Assembly (NCBI GenBank): GCA_005879065.1
Contig: VBLU01000025.1
Location: 1 to 5,711 of the forward strand
Direction of reading: 5' to 3'
DNA from: Methanobacteriota archaeon
GTDB lineage: Archaea; Thermoplasmatota; Thermoplasmata; RBG-16-68-12
DNA length: 5,711 nucleotides
Positions 1 to 5,082 of this stretch are shown piece after piece. Numbering within the stretch: position 1 is the first letter of the stretch; every line of letters starts with the position of its first letter. The position numbers were made by a program, and so were the translations under genes. The notes under the pieces were generated by a model. That model searched no databases, was not told the origin of the DNA, and worked only from the letters and a program-made list of their open reading frames with translations.

Positions 1-222
1 GTTTATGGGCAGCCCGTCCGTGCGGCGACCATTCAGCTCGATCGTGCCCGAGGTCGGCTTCTCCGCCCCCGCGAGGAGATTCAAAAGAGTCGTCTTGCCG
101 GAGCCGTTAGGTCCGATCAATCCGACCACGGACCCTTCGTCCACGGTCAGGGACACGCCTCGGAGCGCCTGAACGCCGCCAAAATCCTTCCGGACATTCT
201 GCGCGACGAGCCGCGCAGTCAC
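1..222 (-). CDS. livG: Branched-chain amino acid ABC transporter ATP-binding protein LivG, N-terminal part (cut by left window edge)
   Basis: This is the start of an ABC ATPase that would power the LivH/LivM permease from the cytoplasmic face. Only 74 codons are present. They read TARLVAQNVRKDFGGVQAL after the start, the usual LivG opening in which an aromatic residue (F14) and the GGVQAL stretch precede the ATP site. A perfect Walker A, GPNGSGKTT, lies at residues 37-45, followed by the family's SGTIELNG strand at 58-65. The signature motif, Walker B and the H-loop lie outside the window. The start is GTG at 222-220, overlapping the livM stop (GTGA) and preceded by GGAGG 8 bases upstream. 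LivG rather than LivF is chosen from its place directly after livM and the GGVQAL N-terminus. It is the third cistron after the binding-protein gene and is probably translationally coupled to livM. Confidence 0.93.
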   Translation of the reverse strand, partial: MTARLVAQNVRKDFGGVQALRGVSLTVDEGSVVGLIGPNGSGKTTLLNLLAGAEKPTSGTIELNGRRTDGLPIN

Positions 223-1175
223 TCGACATACCTCCGGAGTGTGGGGACATATCGGCGGACGGTGCCGACGATGCCGGTCGGAATGAAGAGGGCGATGAGT
301 AGGACGAGGGCACCGATGACCGCGAGCTGGAGTCCGAGCAAGCTCTGAACCGTTTGGAAGTAGTTGTATGGGACGTAGACAATGACGGCACCGAGGAACG
401 GACCGAGTAATGTCCCCGCTCCGCCTATGATGATCATGGCGAGCATCCGCAGTGAATAGGTGATGTCGAATCCCGTGTCGGGTAGGACAGCCGAAAGGGT
501 CCACGCGTAAACGGCACCCGTGGCCCCCGCGAACATGCCGCTGATGCCGAATAAGATCAGCTTCAAACGCGAGGCGTTGACACCCACCGTTTTCGCCGCA
601 TCTTCGTCGCTCTTGATGGCCCGCAGCCCGTATCCGAGACGCCCGTGCGTCACCCAGTATGTAAGGCCGATTTCGAGGACGACGATCGTCCAAATCGTAT
701 AGAACTCGGCGAGCGGTTGGAACCCGAGGTTCATGAAGATTCCGCTGCCCCCTCCGAGCTCAGAGATCTCAGGGACGATGTTCTTCGCCGCGAGGAACAC
801 GACGAGGGTCGTGATCGCGAAATACACGCCGCGGAATCTCAGCGTCACCAAGCCGATCCCGACCGCGAACGCAGCTCCGAGGCCTGCCCCCAGGATCACG
901 CCCAGCAACGGAGGGAAACCAAGGCGATCGATCCCGCCCCCGAGGGCGTAGGCCCCGATGCCCATGAAAACGGCATGACCGAAGCTCACGTACCCCGTTA
1001 GCCCCGTCATGAAGTTGAGTGCATACGCGAGGCCGACGAAGAGGAGAAAATTGATCAGCTGGACCTTTACAATAATCGGGAGAAACGGAGTCGCAACGCC
1101 AAGGACAACCATCACGAGGGCGAGTCCATACAAGGTCGGCCCGAAGGTGGGAAATCGCATCCGAGGGATCCTCAT
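219..1175 (-). CDS. livM: Branched-chain amino acid ABC transporter permease LivM
   Basis: This is an integral membrane permease of the HAAT importer family that pairs with LivH to form the substrate channel. It has 318 residues, a normal LivM length. The LivM hallmark after the first helices, GLTGYVSFGHAVFMGIGAY, is at residues 58-76. The cytoplasmic EAA-type loop that docks the ATPases is at about 181-220, starting GYGLRAIKSDEDAAKTVGVN. GGAGTLLGPFLGA, typical of the C-terminal half, is at 251-263. Hydrophobic segments fill most of the chain. The start chosen is the ATG at 1175, which overlaps the livH stop as ATGA. The reading frame stays open far upstream through livH, but that extension is Arg/His/Pro-rich shadow sequence with no permease features. 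A second ATG at 1160 (Met6) has a GAGG 9 bases upstream and is an alternative. The substrate cannot be fixed from sequence. Confidence 0.95.
   Translation of the reverse strand: MRIPRMRFPTFGPTLYGLALVMVVLGVATPFLPIIVKVQLINFLLFVGLAYALNFMTGLTGYVSFGHAVFMGIGAYALGGGIDRLGFPPLLGVILGAGLGAAFAVGIGLVTLRFRGVYFAITTLVVFLAAKNIVPEISELGGGSGIFMNLGFQPLAEFYTIWTIVVLEIGLTYWVTHGRLGYGLRAIKSDEDAAKTVGVNASRLKLILFGISGMFAGATGAVYAWTLSAVLPDTGFDITYSLRMLAMIIIGGAGTLLGPFLGAVIVYVPYNYFQTVQSLLGLQLAVIGALVLLIALFIPTGIVGTVRRYVPTLRRYVE
231..235 (-). promoter_or_regulatory. Ribosome binding site of livG
   Basis: GGAGG on the minus strand, 8 bases before the GTG at 222. It decides the non-ATG start of livG, because an ATG at 229-227 is in another frame. 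The site lies inside the coding end of livM and overlaps the 8-base palindrome CTCCGGAG (232-239). Confidence 0.7.
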
Positions 1176-1190
1176 CGGAGGATTCCCTCG
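1162..1190 (-). promoter_or_regulatory. Hairpin enclosing the livH stop / livM start
   Basis: Left arm 1162-1173 pairs with right arm 1178-1190. This gives twelve Watson-Crick pairs with one unpaired base (1184) and a four-base loop (1174-1177). In the mRNA the A and U of the livM AUG lie in the loop, and its G forms the closing pair. Both GAGG-type ribosome sites (1189-1185 and 1173-1170) are held in the stem. Ribosomes finishing livH would open the structure, so coupling of livM to livH translation is inferred. Both arms also encode protein, so chance and codon constraint remain possible. Confidence 0.45.
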
Positions 1191-2059
1191 CGGGCGAAGA
1201 GGAGGACGGGGATGAGGACGAGGAAGGCTACCGCCACCGCAATGCTCGCGGAGATGCCAAACGCTGGGAGGACATCGATCAGAATCCCGAGGGTGAGCCC
1301 ACCGAGGAGGCTTCCCCACATTTTCCCGGGACCTCCGAGGACGACGATCACGAAGCTGATGGGAGCGTAGGTCGCACCGATCAGTGGGGTAATCCCGACC
1401 GGGAGCCAGACCGTGAGCAGGGCACCCCCGGCCATGGTCAACGCAAATCCGATTGCGGTAGCAATCGCCGCGATTCGAGTCGGATTGATTCCCATCAGTT
1501 GCGCAGCCCCGATGTCCTGACTGTACGCGCGAATCGCATTGCCTAGATAGGTCCGGGACAGGAACAGGTCGGAGATCGCGATGATTGCGACGGAAGAGAT
1601 GGCGACGTACAAACCTCCGAGCGGCACGTGAACGGGGCCCGCAGCGAGGGTCTCGGGCGCCCACCGGATGCCTACCGCGTCGCCTTTGAAGATCGCGAGC
1701 GCAGCGTTGCTGAGGATGAGGCTCAAACCGAACGTCGCGACCAATGTCACCATCTCGGTTTCGCGCGTGATCGTGTCCTTGCCTCGGAGTTCTCGATGGA
1801 GCAATCCGAAATAGAAAAGGAAACCGACCCCGATTCCAATCGCAGCATCGACCGGGACACTGAGGACCGGGTTGAACCCCAGATAGACGTTCAGATAATA
1901 CGCGCCGTACGCGCCCAACATGATGAATTCCCCGTGGGCGACGTTGACGACCTTCGTGACCCCCCAGATCACGTTCAGGCCATGCGCGATCACGGCGAAG
2001 ACGCAACCCAGCATGAGGCCGACGACGAGGTCCGCCACGACGAGGCCGAGGTCCGCCAT
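1172..2059 (-). CDS. livH: Branched-chain amino acid ABC transporter permease LivH
   Basis: This is an integral membrane permease, partner of LivM in the Liv-type importer. Its 295 residues match the family length. The LivH hallmark VVNVAHGEFIMLGAY is at residues 37-51, just after the first helix and GLNVIWG (27-33). The ATPase-contact loop YLGNAIRAYSQDIGAAQLMG is at 171-190. The typical C-terminal glycine-rich segment LGGPGKMWGSLLGG is at 241-254. About eight hydrophobic segments can be picked out. The ATG at 2059 is used because the first helix begins directly after it. Upstream is a run of G (about 2061-2066) that can act as a weak ribosome site. The gene follows livJ by 31 bases and overlaps livM by 4, so it is an internal operon gene. 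A lysine/arginine-rich loop at 89-99 is unremarkable for the family. Confidence 0.95.
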   Translation of the reverse strand: MADLGLVVADLVVGLMLGCVFAVIAHGLNVIWGVTKVVNVAHGEFIMLGAYGAYYLNVYLGFNPVLSVPVDAAIGIGVGFLFYFGLLHRELRGKDTITRETEMVTLVATFGLSLILSNAALAIFKGDAVGIRWAPETLAAGPVHVPLGGLYVAISSVAIIAISDLFLSRTYLGNAIRAYSQDIGAAQLMGINPTRIAAIATAIGFALTMAGGALLTVWLPVGITPLIGATYAPISFVIVVLGGPGKMWGSLLGGLTLGILIDVLPAFGISASIAVAVAFLVLIPVLLFAREGILR

Positions 2060-2090
2060 CGTCCCCCCAGATCTCGCGCAGGCGCCCGCC

Positions 2091-3395
2091 CTACGGGAGG
2101 TACGGATAACGGACGGATGACTGTGCGACGTTGGCCGGCTGAACGACCTTTAGTTGCCCGTCCTGCCACTGCACCAGGACCATCGTATGCGCGATTTGGA
2201 GCCCCGTCGAATCGACTTGGAACCCTCCGAAGAAGGTCATGACCTTCATCTGGGCGAGAGCTTGTCGCACGGCGGTCGTGTTCAAGCTGTTCGCAGTTTC
2301 GATCGCCTTGACCAGGATGAATATGCTCGCAGCCGCCTCGCCGGAGTGGTACGTTGGCGCCAAGCCCGAATGGATGGATTTGTAGAGCGTGGTGAAATCC
2401 GCCGAGGACGGTCCGAACCACGTGAAGCCTTGGGTCGCGGCCAGAGCCGGCGTGTAGTTTACCGCAGACTCCCATTGGGAAGGTCCCGTGACATTGTTAG
2501 CGGCCGCCCCGAGGCCCGACTGGAACGAGGGTTCCGTCACGGCAACGAGGAGAGAAACGACTTTCGGCTTCCAATTAACGGAACTGAGCTGGCTCACGAT
2601 CGCCTGCCCGTCTTGGAAATGGCCACCTCCGATGAGGTCATCGGCCCCAGCCGCGATCGCGGCGTTGAGCTGGGTGTGGAAGTCCGTGGTTCCCTTGTTC
2701 GGGTAGGTTTGATTGGACGCCATTGCGAGACCCAATTGCTGACCGTGCGCGACGGCGGCACGTCCCGCCACAATGGAGAAGGCATCATCCGCGTAGAGGT
2801 ACGCGATCTTGTCCGTCGGATGGTTCGCCTTGATCCAATCCAGGGGTCCATCAAGGTACGTCGTCGCCGGACTCAGCACTTCGACGAGGTTTCGGTAGCC
2901 CTTGGTCCACAGGGTGTTCGATGAGCCGCCGTGGGACAGGAGAATGCGATCGTACTGGTCTGCCAACGGGGCCGCAGCTCCGGTGAGCGCGCTGCTGTAC
3001 GGAGCCAGGAGGAACTGTGCATTGTCTTGTGTGATAATTCTGGGGTACAGGTTCACGACGTTTGTCGGGTCGCTGGCATCATCGTAGTAGTCGAGATCAA
3101 GGCCGTAGGCCCTTCCATTGACCTCTACTCCACCGTGGTCATTGATCCAATTGGCGGCGGTTTCGATGCCGGTCAATGAGTTCTTGCCTTCGACATTGTA
3201 CTGTCCCGTGAGGGAAATTGAAAATCCGACCTTGACGATCCCGGCCAGCGAACTAGGCGTCTGGCTGAGCACGTAGACGATCCCGGAGGTGATTCCCACG
3301 ATGAGCACGGCGACGACAGCCACCGCGATCAGTTTGGTCCGTCCGCTCATGCCTGCGGTCGTCGGTGTCGGCTCCGGCTCGACTGGTTGTACCAT
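2091..3395 (-). CDS. livJ: Membrane-anchored branched-chain amino acid type substrate-binding protein (LivJ/LivK-like)
   Basis: This is the extracytoplasmic receptor of the importer, delivering solute to LivH/LivM. It has 434 residues. A Pro/Glu/Thr-rich tail (1-19) precedes one hydrophobic anchor (about 20-43, from TKLIAVAVVAVL). There is no lipobox cysteine and no clear signal-peptidase site, so the protein is probably held by an uncleaved helix, as is common in archaea. The binding domain (Peripla_BP_6 type, about 53-420) opens with KVGFSISLTGQY (55-66), where SLTG is the usual ligand-loop motif. It continues with GIETAANWINDHGG (76-89), DDASDPTNVVN (105-115) and APYSS (131-135). Four N-glycosylation sequons lie in the exported part (N228, N301, N313, N372). 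The ATG at 3395 has GGAGG 7 bases upstream. It is the first gene of the operon. LivJ versus LivK, and amino acid versus amide or other ligand, cannot be told apart. Confidence 0.92.
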   Translation of the reverse strand: MVQPVEPEPTPTTAGMSGRTKLIAVAVVAVLIVGITSGIVYVLSQTPSSLAGIVKVGFSISLTGQYNVEGKNSLTGIETAANWINDHGGVEVNGRAYGLDLDYYDDASDPTNVVNLYPRIITQDNAQFLLAPYSSALTGAAAPLADQYDRILLSHGGSSNTLWTKGYRNLVEVLSPATTYLDGPLDWIKANHPTDKIAYLYADDAFSIVAGRAAVAHGQQLGLAMASNQTYPNKGTTDFHTQLNAAIAAGADDLIGGGHFQDGQAIVSQLSSVNWKPKVVSLLVAVTEPSFQSGLGAAANNVTGPSQWESAVNYTPALAATQGFTWFGPSSADFTTLYKSIHSGLAPTYHSGEAAASIFILVKAIETANSLNTTAVRQALAQMKVMTFFGGFQVDSTGLQIAHTMVLVQWQDGQLKVVQPANVAQSSVRYPYLP

Positions 3396-3402
3396 GTCAT
3401 TT

Positions 3403-3407
3403 CCTCC
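3403..3407 (-). promoter_or_regulatory. Ribosome binding site of livJ
   Basis: GGAGG on the minus strand with a 7-base spacer to the ATG at 3395. It favours this start over Met16 and implies that the liv transcript has a 5' leader. Confidence 0.75.
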
Positions 3408-3470
3408 GTGTTCGGCATACGAAATCCTTCGAAGTGCCAGGGATCTCTGAGGAGAGTCGCGAAATCATTC

Positions 3471-3484
3471 TGGTCCCTGGACCA
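3471..3484. promoter_or_regulatory. Operator-like dyad TGGTCC-CT-GGACCA
   Basis: Two perfect 6-base half-sites separated by 2 bases lie 76-89 bases before the livJ ATG in the divergent region. The symmetry suits a dimeric repressor or activator site. In the liv leader the segment CCAGGGA (minus strand, 3480-3474) is also perfectly complementary to 3443-3437, so the two pairings exclude each other. Function is inferred from symmetry and position only. Confidence 0.35.
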
Positions 3485-3593
3485 CCATGATTCCGTGCAA
3501 ATCGGACCGTTGGCTCTCTCCTCCCCGCGGGCGTCGATGGCGAAGACGCTCTTCCTCCCACCAGGCCCCGTCGCGACCAGATTGGCGAAATGT

Positions 3594-3603
3594 CGCTTAA
3601 GCG
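3594..3603. repeat. Perfect 10-base palindrome CGCTTAAGCG
   Basis: A self-complementary 10-mer in the divergent region, with an AT core (TTAA) amid GC-rich DNA. It could be a small operator, or its core could be a degenerate TATA element for either strand. There is no second copy in the window that I noticed. Confidence 0.25.
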
Positions 3604-3678
3604 TTTCTTAGGATCGCATCGTGCCTACGCAGAATATTGCGTCCCCGGCGAAACGCGAGGCAAAGCCTCAACATCCCT

Positions 3679-3690
3679 CGGCAGTTGCCG
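3679..3690. promoter_or_regulatory. Dyad CGGCA-GT-TGCCG before the EamA transporter start
   Basis: Perfect 5-base half-sites with a 2-base spacer end 6 bases before the ATG at 3697. The same 2-base-spacer layout is seen at 3471-3484, but the half-site sequence differs. It may be an operator or a small hairpin near the ribosome site. It would be coding sequence if the upstream TTG start at 3637 were used. Confidence 0.25.
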
Positions 3691-3696
3691 GTGAAG

Positions 3697-4650
3697 ATGG
3701 GCTCCACCCGCCGGGACTACGCGCTCATCCTCCTCGCGAGCGTCCTCTGGGGAACGTCCTTCCCTGGGAGCAAACTCACGGTCGGGACTGTGGATCCGCT
3801 TTTCCTCACCTTCGCCCGGATGGGGCTCGGTGCCGCGCTGGGCGTCACGGTCCTCGTCATCCTGCATCGGCTTGACCCGAAGATGTTCCACGAACCAATC
3901 GTCTGGATTCTGGGCGCCATCAATGCGATTGGCTTCGACCTCCAGAACGAGGGCATCTTCCTCACGACCGCATCGAGAACCGCTCTGCTCGTGAATGTGA
4001 ACATCGTCTTCATTGCGATCTTCATGGCCCTCTTCTTCCGGGAGGCGATCACTCGAGCGAAGGTCGCCGGGATCCTGATCGGCGGCCTCGGGGTCCTCGT
4101 CCTGGCGACGAAACTGGATCCGACGACCCTTTCCGGGGGGCAGTTTGCGGGCGATGTCCTGGTGTTCCTCGCGGGCCTGACCTGGGCCTTCTATGTCGCA
4201 GGCACCAAGAGTAGGGTGGACCGCGGGGGAGACTACGTCGCCCTGACTGCAGCCATCTTGGGTACGAGCGCGGTGTTCGCCGCGGTGCCTTTGTTCTTCG
4301 TCGGTTGGCCGTTGCCGCGGAGTGGCACCGGGTGGCTGGGTGTCGCCTACCTCGGCCTCGTCCCGACCTTCGCCCCTCTCATGCTCTACGTCGCCAGTAT
4401 GCGGACGATCTCGCCCACGATCTCGGCCCTCCTCATCTTGCTCGAGGTAGTCGTTGCGGCGATCCTCTCCTTCCTCCTGCTGCGCGATCCCTTGGACGCG
4501 TTCACTCTCGCGGGCGGCGCTCTGATCCTCCTCGGGGCCTACGTCGTGACCCGGGGAGAGAAGTCCATTCCGGAGCCCGTGGCGGGTGGACTCGCCCCCG
4601 TCTCTCCGGACACCGCGCTCCCGGGGCCGGACGGCCTCACACGTCGGTAA
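3697..4650 (+). CDS. EamA/DMT-superfamily ten-helix membrane transporter
   Basis: This is a predicted plasma-membrane carrier of the drug/metabolite transporter superfamily. Members export or import amino acids, metabolites or drugs, and the substrate here is unknown. It has 317 residues with two EamA repeats of about five helices each (about 8-137 and 152-286). Helix 1 carries WGTSFPGSK (18-26), the usual WGxxF entry motif. The first repeat ends with TASRTALLVNVNIVFIAIFM (91-110) running into ALFFRE. The second has the matching ISPTISALLILLE (238-250) and LLLRDPL. A Pro/Gly-rich cytoplasmic-type tail follows (287-317). The ATG at 3697 is chosen because helix 1 follows within 10 residues. GGTGA lies only 2 bases upstream, so the start is uncertain: GTG 3691 and TTG 3637 (20 more Arg/Gln/Pro-rich residues) are in frame. 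It is transcribed alone, divergent from liv and convergent with the cupin. Confidence 0.9.
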   Translation: MGSTRRDYALILLASVLWGTSFPGSKLTVGTVDPLFLTFARMGLGAALGVTVLVILHRLDPKMFHEPIVWILGAINAIGFDLQNEGIFLTTASRTALLVNVNIVFIAIFMALFFREAITRAKVAGILIGGLGVLVLATKLDPTTLSGGQFAGDVLVFLAGLTWAFYVAGTKSRVDRGGDYVALTAAILGTSAVFAAVPLFFVGWPLPRSGTGWLGVAYLGLVPTFAPLMLYVASMRTISPTISALLILLEVVVAAILSFLLLRDPLDAFTLAGGALILLGAYVVTRGEKSIPEPVAGGLAPVSPDTALPGPDGLTRR

Positions 4651-4654
4651 GCAG

Positions 4655-5023
4655 CTACGTCTCAGAAACATTCACGACAGCGGGCCCGGTGCCCACGCTC
4701 ACGTTCACCACGACGGCGACCTCGCTCGGACTCGCGTTCACGTCGCGATGGACGAGGCCGGCCGGGATGTGGAAGAAGTCCCCGGGCGCGAGCTCGACGG
4801 CCTCCTTTCCGTCTTGGCCATAGTCGAAACGAAGCCGCCCGGACACGAGGTACCCATACAGGTGCCGTGCCCCATGATGATGCCACGCCGAGATCGTCCC
4901 GACCGCAATCTGCGACCGCGCCATGACGACGTCCTCGTCCTCGAACGCTCGGTCTCGACGGATCCCCTGGGTGACCGCGCCCGGTGCCAAATGGTCCTTG
5001 CGGACGACCTCGATCGTTGGCAT
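4655..5023 (-). CDS. Small single-domain cupin protein
   Basis: This is a 122-residue conserved beta-barrel (cupin_2 type) that probably binds one metal ion. No enzyme activity can be assigned. Cupin motif 1 spans G42 to G62, with HHH at 48-50 supplying the HxH metal ligands. The usual motif glutamate falls at L55, with H54 beside it. Motif 2 is a full match, from G81 through P87, G89, H92 to N96 (GDFFHIPAGLVHRDVN). The start at ATG 5023 (MPTIEVV) is preferred because a TATA-like box lies 25 bases upstream, suggesting a leaderless message. The alternative ATG at 5086 overlaps the glmS stop as ATGA and would add 21 mostly basic residues (rich in Arg) with no cupin features. The gene follows glmS on the same strand, and its stop lies 4 bases from the end of the convergent transporter gene. 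A sensor or sugar-related role beside glmS is only a guess. Confidence 0.85.
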   Translation of the reverse strand: MPTIEVVRKDHLAPGAVTQGIRRDRAFEDEDVVMARSQIAVGTISAWHHHGARHLYGYLVSGRLRFDYGQDGKEAVELAPGDFFHIPAGLVHRDVNASPSEVAVVVNVSVGTGPAVVNVSET

Positions 5024-5044
5024 GAACCCGACACTCGGCCGCCG

Positions 5045-5051
5045 TCTATAA
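5045..5051 (-). promoter_or_regulatory. TATA-like box (TTATAGA) for the cupin gene
   Basis: The minus strand reads CCG-TTATAGA-CGG, an isolated AT run in GC-rich DNA. Its centre (5048) is 25 bases from the A of the ATG at 5023, the spacing of an archaeal TATA box to the transcription start. There is no clear ribosome site before that ATG, which fits a leaderless transcript. A BRE element upstream is not obvious. In a bacterium this could instead be a chance -10-like match. Confidence 0.45.
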
Positions 5052-5082
5052 CGGTTGTCCACATGGACGGAGCGTCGGAAGT

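Larger units (their letters stand above)
3396..3696. other. Divergent intergenic control region between liv operon and EamA transporter gene
   Basis: About 300 bases separate the divergent starts. The region holds the livJ ribosome site, a 14-base dyad (3471-3484), a second copy of one dyad segment (3437-3443), the palindrome CTTCGAAG (3427-3434), the palindrome CGCTTAAGCG (3594-3603), and a dyad (3679-3690) just before the transporter ATG. Promoters for both sides must lie here, but I find no convincing TATA box. The best weak candidates are TTTCTTA (3604-3610) and AATATT (3633-3638) for the plus strand. Short reading frames here look like chance frames of GC-rich DNA. I see no tRNA or other recognisable RNA gene. 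Confidence 0.55.

Noticed and set aside
1176..2006. Long same-strand frame upstream of livM that would make a 595-residue fused protein
   Set aside because: It overlaps livH in another frame, is rich in Arg, Gly, Pro and His, and shows no domain. livH in its own frame has clear permease motifs, and the livM ATG at 1175 is fixed by the ATGA overlap.
1628..2242. 204-residue plus-strand frame opposite livH
   Set aside because: Charged mirror-frame sequence spanning the livH/livJ junction. It crosses the real gene boundaries and shows no domain.
2154..2924. 256-residue plus-strand frame opposite the binding-protein gene
   Set aside because: It is Arg/Gly/Asp-rich with no motif, fully antisense to a well-supported Peripla_BP_6 protein, and has no plausible ribosome site or domain.
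3387..3611. 74-residue plus-strand frame in the divergent control region
   Set aside because: It overlaps the livJ start and ribosome site, has no recognisable domain, and stops just short of the transporter gene. A chance frame is more likely, though a small peptide cannot be fully excluded.
4651..4654. Possible bidirectional terminator between the convergent transporter and cupin genes
   Set aside because: Only 4 bases separate the stops, and I found no stem-loop with a T run on either strand nearby.
3625..4671. 348-residue antisense frame covering the whole EamA transporter gene
   Set aside because: Its composition is low-complexity Glu/Arg/Asp/Gly/His without hydrophobic core patterns, typical of the mirror frame of a GC-rich membrane-protein gene. 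The plus-strand frame has two clear EamA repeats.
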